NCBI GenBank assembly: GCA_029251085.1
Contig: JAQXDZ010000023.1
Coordinates: 1-64,000, forward strand
DNA from: Mariniblastus sp.
GTDB lineage: Bacteria > Planctomycetota > Planctomycetia > Pirellulales > Pirellulaceae
Direction: 5' to 3'
DNA length: 64,000 bases
Shown here: one piece after another, positions 55,698 through 64,000 of the stretch
Layout: every line of letters begins with the position of its first letter
Numbering within the stretch: position 1 is the first letter of the stretch
Position numbers and translations under genes: made by a program
The notes under the pieces: model-generated
Told to the model about the DNA's origin: nothing
What the model saw: the letters and a program-made list of their open reading frames with translations, nothing else
Database searches by the model: none

Positions 55698-57626
55698 TTA
55701 CCAAACCGTCCAGTATCTGATTGATTCCCAACCTCGATGGAATAAATTCCAGCCGAGCGGTGCCCTTTCTGTCTCAATCTTCGCAGATCCTTGCATTCCT
55801 GGGCGGAATTGGTTCTGAGTGTTGGGAAGATGAACCCGTGCTATAAATACACTTTGGTTGTCAACGATTTCTGTACATGGATGAATGTGCTCGACCTTGC
55901 CAGTCCAACTTTCAAGTGGGAATGCATTGAGTTTAAATACAACAGGCATACCGGATGTGACGTATTGAATTTCCGATTCCGGAATGTTGATTTCAGCAAC
56001 CATTTCGTTCAAGGGCGCTACTTCAAATAACGTTTGCCCCATTTCTAAAGGCGCGCCTTCAGCTTTCTCGAGGTCGCCTGTCAAAACGAGTCCATCGATC
56101 GGAGATCGGACCTCAAGCTGCGTTAACTGCTGTTTGAGGATGTCGATTTTCGATAGAAAGCGGTTCATTTCGCTCAGAGCGATTTGCGATTCAGCGATGT
56201 TACCTAAAGCCAATGCGGACTCACGTCTTTTCTTCGCACCATCGTAATCTGCCCGAATGCCAGAGAGCTCAATTCGTAATTTCCTACCGTCGAGCGATGC
56301 GATCAGTTGATCGGCAGCAATCATGTCACCACTGTTGACGTATGTCTTTTCTAAAATTGAGTCGTGAGGCGCTGCAATAAATCTTCGCAATACTGGCTGC
56401 AGTTCACAGTCACAGTTAACTCGGTAGGTGAATGGAATCAGCATCACGGCGACGAGAATCGTTACAGCAAGAATAAAAGCATGTGTTTTGTTACTGCTTT
56501 TAAGTTTGCCCAGCCCGGCAGCAAAAATATCTTTTGTACCGCGATTGGCTCTAATCACTACGTCGACATGACTCGATGTCATTTGGATCAATTTGCTGCA
56601 ATAGGTTCGATAGTGCAGGTTTTCTACTTTTCCCCTGGAGCAAGCCAATAATACGACCCCTAGCCTGCGGCCATTTCCCGTGATCAATGGAATGCAAACG
56701 CAGGCTTCGGCCCCGTTGGCCTTACAGTATTTTTGAAGTGCTAGTTGTTCAATGGATCCTGTCTTTCCATCCTCCGGGTAACTGACTTCGTCGTTTTGAC
56801 GAGCAGTTTGTTGGCAGGCGTGAAGGATTGTCTTATTCGAGTCTGCATTGAAATCAATTTGCTCGACGTCTGAGATTGCCTGTAGTGAAACTACGTTTTT
56901 GGCATCGGTCAGGCAGATTGAAACTTGCTCTGCGTCACAAAGACGCCGCAAATGATTCGCGAGAATCACGATGGCTTGAGAGATAGATTGGGTTTGATCC
57001 AGTGAGTGAATCAAGCCAATTGAATCGGTAAGGTAGCGACTCTTGTTTTCCTCAGAATTCAAACTTTGTTTTTGATGCCAACGACTGATTGCATCGGACG
57101 CGATTCCAGTTAACCACTGTAGGCGTAAAATGCTTTCAGTTTTAGAGGAGAAACAGCCGATCAGGACGCTGTCAATTACACTGTTTGATTTTTTGTTGAT
57201 TTGTTTGGAAATAGGCGCTGCGACGAGTGTTGTGTGCGGTGAATTTTGGATGGGAGAGGAACAGATGTGATGCGTGCGAGCAACTCTCGCGAGCATTTCT
57301 TTGACCTGTAAATCAACAATCGGCCAAAGCGGGTCGTCTTCCGAGTCGGCTAGAAGTTGCGGATCGTTAAATTCTCCGTCGGTGTTTTTGGGCACATTCC
57401 AAATGCAGAGACAGTCCGTTTGTCGTTTTATGATTTGGCTGATGTTTAAATAGAGTTGGTCGAGCGAACTACTGCTGGCAATCGCGACTCCAAAATGCTG
57501 CATCAAACGCTGGTCGGAAAACGAATAGTCCGGTTTGGGAGTGTCGTTGTGGAGGCGCGGAACCTCTGGCCCAACCGTCGTGGCGAGGGGTGATGAGAAA
57601 TCAAAATTGAGTATGGGAGGATTCAT
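55698..57626 (-). CDS. GAF-domain and HlyD adaptor fusion
   Basis: Start taken as ATG 57626. A TTG at 57647 is possible. The 642-residue protein has one or two GAF-like regions in its first 370 residues ('QAIVILANHLRRLCDAEQVSICLTD', 'ACVCIPLITGNGRRLGVVLLACSRG'), a membrane segment near 390 ('AFILAVTILVAVMLIPFTYRV'), then an HlyD adaptor ('PHDSILEKTYVNSGDMIAADQLIASL', 'EVRSPIDGLVL', 'FRPGMQGSAKI'). GAF domains bind small ligands in the cytoplasm and HlyD parts bridge inner and outer membrane, so the protein could gate export. It ends 2 bases before the M50-HlyD gene and starts 52 bases after the HlyD gene. Confidence 0.88.
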   Translation of the reverse strand: MNPPILNFDFSSPLATTVGPEVPRLHNDTPKPDYSFSDQRLMQHFGVAIASSSSLDQLYLNISQIIKRQTDCLCIWNVPKNTDGEFNDPQLLADSEDDPLWPIVDLQVKEMLARVARTHHICSSPIQNSPHTTLVAAPISKQINKKSNSVIDSVLIGCFSSKTESILRLQWLTGIASDAISRWHQKQSLNSEENKSRYLTDSIGLIHSLDQTQSISQAIVILANHLRRLCDAEQVSICLTDAKNVVSLQAISDVEQIDFNADSNKTILHACQQTARQNDEVSYPEDGKTGSIEQLALQKYCKANGAEACVCIPLITGNGRRLGVVLLACSRGKVENLHYRTYCSKLIQMTSSHVDVVIRANRGTKDIFAAGLGKLKSSNKTHAFILAVTILVAVMLIPFTYRVNCDCELQPVLRRFIAAPHDSILEKTYVNSGDMIAADQLIASLDGRKLRIELSGIRADYDGAKKRRESALALGNIAESQIALSEMNRFLSKIDILKQQLTQLEVRSPIDGLVLTGDLEKAEGAPLEMGQTLFEVAPLNEMVAEINIPESEIQYVTSGMPVVFKLNAFPLESWTGKVEHIHPCTEIVDNQSVFIARVHLPNTQNQFRPGMQGSAKIETERAPLGWNLFHRGWESIRYWTVW

Positions 57627-57678
57627 TGAGAGAGCTAAATTGTGCAAAATTGACTAAGCCGAGTGGCCTAGAAGAATT

Positions 57679-58527
57679 CTAAAAGCTAAGCGAACAGCTC
57701 TCGCCGCTTCGCAATTTCATGTCTTGGTTGTCAATCAATAATTTGATATCAACGGTTCCCGACTGAGAGTCCGTTTCAACGCCAATGCGATACACCTTCC
57801 CTGTTACAAGAGAACCGTTCTCTAATCGAATCGTGTATTCTTGGTCAATTGAGAATTCGCCCAGTTGGTTGCTCATGATTGCAAAGGATGCTAAAAGTTT
57901 ATCTACCTGAATGATTGTTGCGACTTCCGGGTGAAGCGGTGAAAGGAACTCACCTTCACGCCGATGAATTTTCGCGACAATTCCGTCAAAGGGCGAAGCG
58001 ATGGATCGTCTGTCGAGTTGGACCTCGGCGCGGCGAAGTTCAATTTCGCGAACGGCCTTTTCTTCTTTGGCGGCAAGTACCTTGGCTTGAGCAATTGAGA
58101 GTTCCATTTCGGCGCGGATGATTTCGCTTTGACTCGCGTGTCCTCGTTTTTTTAGTTCATCCAGTCGCCTCGATATCTCTTTTCGTTTTTCTAGTAGTTG
58201 ATTGGCGGCTATCAATTGGCTGGTCGTTTGAGCCAACTCTTGAGCGATTTGTACTTGCAATTCCTGGACTCGGTCGTCGAGTCTTGCAACAGTTCCACCG
58301 GCCTCAATCTTGTCTCCCTCCTCTACCGCGAGTTCGGAAATAGCTCCGGCCTCATCGCTTGAGAGTTCGATGCTTCGAAATGGGGAAATAAAGCCGTCAA
58401 TCGAATCGTATTGGTCGGTTTGAGCAAGCGTGGAACAGTGGCTGAAAAGAACTGTAACGACGGCCAATGCAAAGACGCGATAACGCGATAATCGGGATTG
58501 GTTGGCAGAAGGTGGAATTAGTTTCAT
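57679..58527 (-). CDS. HlyD-family periplasmic adaptor
   Basis: The ATG at 58527 opens on a signal-like segment ('RVFALAVVTVLFSHCSTLAQ'). The longer frame is spurious. The 282-residue protein has the lipoyl half-motifs 'SIELSSDEAGAISELAVEEGDKIEAGG' and 'SIASPFDGIVAKIHRREGEFLSP' around a coiled-coil hairpin (about 90-165), then a beta-barrel. It should join inner-membrane partners to the TolC-type channel. It lies between the tolC-like gene (314 bases upstream) and the GAF-HlyD gene. Confidence 0.9.
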   Translation of the reverse strand: MKLIPPSANQSRLSRYRVFALAVVTVLFSHCSTLAQTDQYDSIDGFISPFRSIELSSDEAGAISELAVEEGDKIEAGGTVARLDDRVQELQVQIAQELAQTTSQLIAANQLLEKRKEISRRLDELKKRGHASQSEIIRAEMELSIAQAKVLAAKEEKAVREIELRRAEVQLDRRSIASPFDGIVAKIHRREGEFLSPLHPEVATIIQVDKLLASFAIMSNQLGEFSIDQEYTIRLENGSLVTGKVYRIGVETDSQSGTVDIKLLIDNQDMKLRSGESCSLSF

Positions 58528-58841
58528 GGTGGGTTTGACTCGAAATAATTGTGACCAAAGGGTGCAGATTTCGAGGAAACGTAGCTTATCCGAGCGAGAG
58601 TGAAGGCGAGATGATGCAAAAATCAATCCTCAATCATTCCGCAGGCCGCAAAACCACCGTAACGCTGATAATTGAACCTCCGCGAGTCGGGTCTTACAGG
58701 TTTTTCGGGTTGGGTTGTTGAGTTTTGGCAACCAGAAATGCTGGGGCCAGGCTGGACACTGCGTTGGTTCAGCAGGTTTTAGAGAACGCGATAACTTTGA
58801 TCGCTGAGAGAGCGTGGGATATGATCCGTCAGTCGCGGTCT
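58528..58841. other. Spacer between tolC-like and HlyD genes
   Basis: About 310 bases with no supported gene on either strand. I see an inverted repeat GTCGC/GCGAC near the tolC-like stop but no T-run, so no clear terminator. The HlyD-GAF-M50 genes may have their own promoter here. Confidence 0.35.
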
Positions 58842-61172
58842 TTATTTATCGCTGCGACCGGGGTAACCAAAGCTTGCGGGCAAGAAGTTCGACCGAAGGT
58901 TAGGTTGCCGCGGTACCGATTTTGCTGAAGGAGTTTGTGGTGTTACTTGGGCACCACCACGCTGTTGAATATTCAATTCTGGAGTACCGTTGTCGTTACT
59001 CTGACTAAAGTTTATGTTCTCGTGAATTAACAAGGTCCCCATGGTTCGCTGGAGTTTGACTTCCGAAGATTTTAGCTCCAGTTCAGCTTCGGCGTAAACG
59101 AGTTCAGCGTTTGTGAGTCGTTCTTGTGAATCTAATAATTGATCGAGTGCCGTTGTTGGAGTTTGGCCGTCAGCGAAATCACCTTCGATGAGCGCGAATG
59201 AATCCCATCGCCGGAAGCTTTGCTCGAGGTCTGCGCGGGCGGCAATGATTGCCTGCAAGGCCGCATCGAGGGTCTCTTTAGCTGAGTTTACACGACGCAG
59301 CGAAATTTGCGACTCAGCAACAACGTTGAGAATTTTCTCATCGACGACTGCTTTTATCTTAGCGAGCTCTAACTTGCTCTGTGTCACGCGACTTTGCGCG
59401 GCTCGGTTGCGATAGGGCATTTTAAATTCAAGCCCAACGGAATAGCCGGGGGTTGCCTGTCCAAACTGATCTACGATCGCTTGCCCAAGTGCAGAATCAC
59501 CTTTGAGTGCGCTGACGTAGGTGCCAAGTAGGAGAGATAATTCTGGAAGTAATTCATTCTCACTGATATCAAGGTCAATGCATTTTACTTTGGCACGAGC
59601 CATTGCTTCACGGATTTCGGGACGATTCTCTAAGGCTTTAAAAACGACTTGCTCTAAGTCAATTTTGACCCCAACGTTGTTGGGGGTTTCTGTCGGCAGC
59701 ATCTCGGTGGTCTGTTCTGCCTGCCAGTTTCGATCTGCGGTAAGTCGTCTTAATTCTGTTTGAGAATCTCGAATGTCTCGACGAGCGTTAGCGAGGTCGG
59801 TCTGCCGTGATTTGACGGCAGAGCGTGCACGAGTAATTTGGCTTGGGAGGGAATCGAGCTCTCGGCGGCCTTCGAGTATTTCTAAAACATATTCGCCCCG
59901 TGCGACATTCCTTTGCTTCTGAAGATAGACGCTGCGGTCAAAATAGAGATTCCAATAAGCGAAAACTGTCTTTTGAATCTCATCTTGAAGTTCTGCGGTG
60001 AACGTATCCCAGGCCGCGCCACTGGTTGCCTGTGCAATTAGGATTTGGCTCTCGTTGTAATACTTGCCACGGCCTTTCATGAGCGGTTGATTCACATTAA
60101 GAGCAAGTGTCGCAGTCCCTTGATCTTGAGGGGTGAAGAAATTCGAATTGCTGTTTTGAAAGCCGAGGCGTTGACTAAGTTCGTAGGATGCTCCCGTTTT
60201 TAGCTTTTTACGAAATCCAATATCACCAGTCCAGTTGTGATCCTTAAGGTAGTCTGATCCGTCGGTGGTGGTCGACAATGCATCTCCAACCGGGTCTTCG
60301 CGGTCTTCGAATTGGCTCCTCACAAAGGTAATGGGGTCGAAGTCAGCTTCCGCTTCGACGATTTGCTGTTCAAGAATCAAAGGTCGTTGACTGATCGCCC
60401 GAATTCTTGGTGAGTTTTGGAGAGTGGCATAGACGAGACTATTGGTATTCACCGGTTGTTCGGTTGCGTTTTCGACCAGAGGCGAAACCACTTTCGATTT
60501 CCACCATGTGTTGCCTTCAGCAAGCGAGTCTGGATTTGTTTGCTGAGAAGACGCGTCGTCTGCTCCGAGAAAGTCGTTTAACTCAATTGGATCTTGTTGT
60601 TGAGTCTTAGCGCTTAAAGGAGATTTTCCGGCGATGAAACCGCTTCGATTGGGACTGGATGGCCCTGATGGACCGGATGGAGCGAACGATGTATCCGGAA
60701 GCTTTTTGAAAATCGGAGTGAGTTTTAGCAGCGGGTCACCGTTGCCTTTTTTCGTTGAAATTGCGCGAATGGGAGTTTTGGAATTGAGTTTTCCTTGGTC
60801 TTGCGGATCGGGTGAGGAGTATGATTGCTGGAGCGGTTGAGCAAATGGTTTCTGATTGCCTCGGGATTTTCCGTCTTCGCCACGGTTTAGCACTGAGATC
60901 GGTTTTGATTTAGTTTGAAGATCGCTCGGCTTTTTGCTGGTGATCTCTTCTGGTTCGGCAAGTTGAGGTAAAGATTTAAGTTGAATCTTTCGAGCGTTCA
61001 AATTCAAAAACGTTTGGGTGCGGCTCGCTGCTCTAAGTTCATTCCTTACGCGAGGGATCGTTTCTTGTGCTGAACTGACAAGGCAGAGTAGATTTGCCAG
61101 TAATGACGTCGAAACGAAAGCGATCGAGAGGCGCGTTTTAGGTTTGAGTATCCAGTTCGGAATAAACGTCAC
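58842..61172 (-). CDS. TolC-family outer membrane efflux protein
   Basis: The start is GTG 61172, with GGAG 6 bases upstream on this strand. Frames further upstream lack such a site. The 776-residue protein has a signal peptide ('SIAFVSTSLLANLLCLVSSAQ'), a disordered Pro/Ser/Gln-rich stretch to about 235, then a TolC-type body of two similar coiled-coil and barrel halves ('QQIVEAEADFDPITFVRSQF', 'RAAQSRVTQSKLELAKIK', 'LDQLLDSQERLTNAELVYAEAELELKSSE'). It forms the outer-membrane exit duct. It heads the operon with three HlyD-containing proteins and faces the giant secreted protein gene across a divergent promoter region. Confidence 0.9.
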   Translation of the reverse strand: MTFIPNWILKPKTRLSIAFVSTSLLANLLCLVSSAQETIPRVRNELRAASRTQTFLNLNARKIQLKSLPQLAEPEEITSKKPSDLQTKSKPISVLNRGEDGKSRGNQKPFAQPLQQSYSSPDPQDQGKLNSKTPIRAISTKKGNGDPLLKLTPIFKKLPDTSFAPSGPSGPSSPNRSGFIAGKSPLSAKTQQQDPIELNDFLGADDASSQQTNPDSLAEGNTWWKSKVVSPLVENATEQPVNTNSLVYATLQNSPRIRAISQRPLILEQQIVEAEADFDPITFVRSQFEDREDPVGDALSTTTDGSDYLKDHNWTGDIGFRKKLKTGASYELSQRLGFQNSNSNFFTPQDQGTATLALNVNQPLMKGRGKYYNESQILIAQATSGAAWDTFTAELQDEIQKTVFAYWNLYFDRSVYLQKQRNVARGEYVLEILEGRRELDSLPSQITRARSAVKSRQTDLANARRDIRDSQTELRRLTADRNWQAEQTTEMLPTETPNNVGVKIDLEQVVFKALENRPEIREAMARAKVKCIDLDISENELLPELSLLLGTYVSALKGDSALGQAIVDQFGQATPGYSVGLEFKMPYRNRAAQSRVTQSKLELAKIKAVVDEKILNVVAESQISLRRVNSAKETLDAALQAIIAARADLEQSFRRWDSFALIEGDFADGQTPTTALDQLLDSQERLTNAELVYAEAELELKSSEVKLQRTMGTLLIHENINFSQSNDNGTPELNIQQRGGAQVTPQTPSAKSVPRQPNLRSNFLPASFGYPGRSDK

Positions 61173-61593
61173 AACAGTCTCCAACGTTTTATTGCATACG
61201 ACAGTTACTTTTATGTTTCGTTGAAAAACCTTGTAATTGACCAACCTACTTAGCGAAGTCGGACTAGAAATTCAGGCTCTTGGTGTCTTAAAACGCATAA
61301 TCGGTAAACCTTCGCAAGTGATGGCAAGGTTTTGTGAAACTGTGACACTCAGTCGTTTAGCAGTGGCAATGCTGAAAAGCGGTTTCTTTCCGACTGGTCA
61401 TGCTGTTACCTCGCTTTTGATTTGTTTTTGGAATTGTTTCTCCAATTGTGATCTCTTTCCAAAACGGAAGAGGTATCCTTGTTTGCCGGATTCATACAGC
61501 TTTACTCCGGATTAGTTTGAGCAAATTGAGATTGGTAGCTGTCACGGGAATACCACCAAGATTCACTGCGATTATCGATGAACGGTTGAAGCC
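61173..61593. promoter_or_regulatory. Divergent promoter region of the export locus
   Basis: About 420 bases between the tolC-like gene and the giant gene. TTTTGGAA (61426-61433) and TTCCAAAA (61457-61464) form an 8-bp inverted repeat around a smaller one (AATTG/CAATT), a possible operator. No gene is seen. Confidence 0.4.
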
Positions 61594-64000
61594 ATGCCAT
61601 CAATGCCAATGCGGCCTGCCGAAGGAAGTTTTCCTTTTGTCTCTAATGTCGAGCTAGTCGTACTCGAAGACCGAATTCTTTACGATGCTTCGCCACTTGT
61701 TGCATGCGCACAAGATATTTTGGAATCGGCGATTGGCGACGAGGATTTTGGTGCAGTGATGCTCGACGCCAGTTCTCTGTCTGGCTTTGAATCCGATTTT
61801 GTTTCTTCGGTGATCGAGTCGTTCGACGAATTTTCAAACGACGCGGTCAATGTTGAAACCGGCTTATCAAGTGCTCGTCAACTGGTTGTAATTGATAGTC
61901 AGGTCGGGGATGTCGATTCTCTCGTCGATGATATTCGAGCGCAAAATTCTGACGAGATAGAATTCGATATTGCAATTCTTGCAAGTGACGCAAATGGAAT
62001 TGAACAGATCACCGAATTTCTTGATGGGCGGGAATATTACGACGCTATCCACATTATTTCCCACGGTAGTGATGGCGAACTCCAACTGGGAAATAGTTCA
62101 GTCAACGCAAGTAATTTAGATGAATATGAGAGCCAGCTCTCCAGTTGGACGACCGGCTTGGCATTCGGTGGGGATGTACTGCTGTACGGTTGTGACTTGG
62201 CTGGAACTTTGGAGGGTAAGGCTTTTGTCGATCAACTGGCCGAAATTACAAATCGCGATGTCGGAGCGAGTGAAGACCTGACTGGATATCGAGACTTAGG
62301 GGGAGATTGGACGCTTGAGTATGAAACAGGAGAAATTGATAGCCGATTTGTTTTCACTGAACAGCTCGTTGAAGAGTGGGGGCACACGCTGGAGAGTCTT
62401 CAGCTCAGCAGCGAAAAAGACACTTACATCGTTCAAGCCTCCCCGAATACTTCGTTTGGTTCAGAGGGAGCCCTTCAGGTTTCCAAAGCAGGAGGTGTGG
62501 TTGGCAACGTTCGGACATTGATTGAGTTTGATTTGGGCGCAATTCCAGAGAATGTAACCATCAACTCGGCTTCTTTGCTTTTGCAGAGTGTTGAGTCTCA
62601 AAGTAATTTTGGAATTGAGTTGTTTTCGATTGCCAACCCATGGGAGTTGGACGCTGCTGGACAAGGAACAACGTGGACCGAAAGAGCAAATGGCATCAAC
62701 TGGGATTTAGCAGGTGCGGATTACGATTCTGGAGCAGTGGCGTATTCAGATCCCAGTTTGTTTTACAGTTGGGACGTTACACAATTGCTCGATGATTGGC
62801 TCACCAATACCAAATCAAATTATGGAGTGCTGCTTGGTAGTTCATTGCCCGGCAACGGTACGGTTACCTTTCAAAGCTCCGAAAGCGGTCCTGCTCCGCT
62901 TCTAGAGATTGACTATACGCCAAACAATAATGCTCCTGTTTTGGACAATGCGGGGGAGATGTTTCTGCCTGATATCCTCGAGGACGCTCTCGATCCTGCC
63001 GGCGCGTCTGTCGGAGAAATAATAGCCTCGGCAGGCGGTGACAGAATTACTGACGCTGACGTGGGGGCAGTTGAGGGCATCGCAATTGTCGCTGCAAATC
63101 AAACGAACGGTGATTGGCAGTTTGATGTCGGAAATGGCTGGGTTAATCTTGAAGCTGTGTCGGTTAATAGCGCAGTGGTTTTAGATGCGACTGCCTTAGT
63201 TCGTTTCGTGCCCTCAATTGACTATTTCGGTCAGGCTGGAGAACTGATCTTTCACGCGTGGGATCAGACGGATGGCAACCTCAGCGGGACGCTTGGCGTA
63301 AGTCTTGCTGAAACTGGTGGCTTGAGTCCTTTTAGTATTAGCAGTGAATCAGTCTCCCAGACAATTCTACCGGTCAATGACGGGCCTGTGATTTCTGGTA
63401 TCGAAACAACGTCACTGGAGTTTGTTGAAGGATTCCAGGGGTTGTCGGTGAGCTCGACAATCGTGCTTGCCGATGTTGATAATGAGCAGCTTCATTCCGC
63501 GACGGTAGTAATTGCAAATAATTATTCGCCGAATGCGGACGTTCTAATGTTTTCAAATGTAGGTGGAATTTCGGGATCCTGGGATAGCTTCACTGGAATT
63601 TTGACTTTGAGTGGGGTTGATAGCGTTGACAACTATCAAACAGCGTTGAGGACCATCGAGTTTCGTAATACCAGTGAAAGTCCAAATGTTGAGACTCGGT
63701 CTATTGAGTTCTCGGTCTCTGATGGTGAAACCGTTTCCAATGCGCAATCACGAAGCGTCACTGTGATTGCGACGAATGATGCTCCGGCAATGAACTATTT
63801 TTCTGGCGACTCACTTGTCTCACTGAACGACGGAGAAGCTCGTATCCTGGATGCAAGCGTCGCAGTCTCGATCTACGATCCCGATCTTATCACTAATTTT
63901 GATGGAGGTCGTTTGCGAATCGAAGGATTAGGGTTTGCCACTGAAGACGGAATTGGAATTGTAGAGGATTCTGATGTCATCTTATCTAATGGTTTAACCG
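61594..64000 (+). CDS. Giant secreted DUF4347/cadherin-type protein, N-terminal part (partial)
   Basis: The frame opens at ATG 61594, after an in-frame stop at 61579, and runs off the right edge (over 800 residues). Residues 20-35 hold the motif 'LVVLEDRILYDASPL', common at the start of very large planctomycete cell-surface proteins. Residues about 88-265 are a DUF4347 domain with 'IHIISHGSDGELQLG' (His157) and 'LLYGCDLAGTLEG' (Cys200). A DNRLRE-like domain follows (about 270-445, 'SASLLLQSVESQSNFGIELF'), then cadherin-like and calcium-binding-type repeats rich in Asp and Asn ('DADVGAVEGIAIVAAN', 'DNEQLHSATVVIAN'). It is probably the cargo of the export operon on the other strand. Confidence 0.9.
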   Translation, partial: MPSMPMRPAEGSFPFVSNVELVVLEDRILYDASPLVACAQDILESAIGDEDFGAVMLDASSLSGFESDFVSSVIESFDEFSNDAVNVETGLSSARQLVVIDSQVGDVDSLVDDIRAQNSDEIEFDIAILASDANGIEQITEFLDGREYYDAIHIISHGSDGELQLGNSSVNASNLDEYESQLSSWTTGLAFGGDVLLYGCDLAGTLEGKAFVDQLAEITNRDVGASEDLTGYRDLGGDWTLEYETGEIDSRFVFTEQLVEEWGHTLESLQLSSEKDTYIVQASPNTSFGSEGALQVSKAGGVVGNVRTLIEFDLGAIPENVTINSASLLLQSVESQSNFGIELFSIANPWELDAAGQGTTWTERANGINWDLAGADYDSGAVAYSDPSLFYSWDVTQLLDDWLTNTKSNYGVLLGSSLPGNGTVTFQSSESGPAPLLEIDYTPNNNAPVLDNAGEMFLPDILEDALDPAGASVGEIIASAGGDRITDADVGAVEGIAIVAANQTNGDWQFDVGNGWVNLEAVSVNSAVVLDATALVRFVPSIDYFGQAGELIFHAWDQTDGNLSGTLGVSLAETGGLSPFSISSESVSQTILPVNDGPVISGIETTSLEFVEGFQGLSVSSTIVLADVDNEQLHSATVVIANNYSPNADVLMFSNVGGISGSWDSFTGILTLSGVDSVDNYQTALRTIEFRNTSESPNVETRSIEFSVSDGETVSNAQSRSVTVIATNDAPAMNYFSGDSLVSLNDGEARILDASVAVSIYDPDLITNFDGGRLRIEGLGFATEDGIGIVEDSDVILSNGLT

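Noticed and set aside
58725..58928. 67-codon plus-strand frame overlapping the tolC-like 3' end
   Set aside because: It overlaps the real gene on the other strand and has no recognisable feature.

Overview
The window reads as a chromosomal segment of a planctomycete, most likely a marine member of the Pirellulales group. This is an inference from gene families, not from a marker gene. The evidence is a methanopterin-type C1 gene (mch) next to a RimK-like ligase, a Minf_1886-family protein, a Sua5/arginine-phosphatase fusion, stand-alone EboE and LigD-phosphoesterase proteins, a tiny lipoprotein with a Gly-Cys-x-x-Gly-x-Tyr motif, many secreted or lipoprotein genes of unknown role, and at the right edge a very large secreted protein whose N-terminus carries the LEDRILYDASPL-type motif. 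Genes lie on both strands in short operons. I recognised no rRNA, tRNA, insertion sequence, prophage or CRISPR array.

Left part (1-8.9 kb): the end of a PpiD/SurA-like folding factor converges on a polyphosphate operon (ROK sugar kinase, exopolyphosphatase, polyphosphate kinase) across a shared bidirectional terminator. An NHL-repeat lipoprotein, the Sua5-YwlE fusion and rpiB follow. From 9 to 14.1 kb a tight three-gene operon encodes a secreted glycosidase-like protein, a secreted beta-rich protein and a lipoprotein resembling a sugar-binding protein. From 14.1 to 18.3 kb lie a long structured leader, a DEAD-box RNA helicase with a repetitive basic tail, and a membrane protein with a TrkA-C domain.

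Middle (18.3-31 kb): LigD-type phosphoesterase, tRNA-dihydrouridine synthase, mch and its ATP-grasp partner, an OleC-like ligase without oleABD, a SEC-C/TPR protein, a PSP1 (RicT-like) protein, a Minf_1886 protein, a D-2-hydroxyacid dehydrogenase, EboE and DUF423. From 31 to 41 kb come an M14-S9 double peptidase, then dnaG and rpoD (a macromolecular-synthesis pair), a strong terminator, and a coiled-coil zinc-ribbon protein. From 41 to 53.4 kb: an EfpL-type elongation factor, proC, selB, a site-2-type protease, a GT-C-like membrane protein, a small lipoprotein, a probable structured RNA, a degenerate MurE homologue, an HTH-EIIA regulator with a pseudo-receiver partner, and miaA.

Right part (53.5-64 kb): the most unusual locus. 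One strand encodes a TolC-like channel, an HlyD adaptor, a GAF-HlyD fusion and a PqqD-like/M50-protease/HlyD fusion, with no ABC transporter. Transcribed away from it is a giant DUF4347/cadherin-type secreted protein. I infer an export and processing system in which the M50-HlyD membrane protein stands where a type I secretion ABC transporter would be. Many starts were moved inward from the longest open frame because a good ribosome-binding site or signal peptide supports an internal ATG or GTG.
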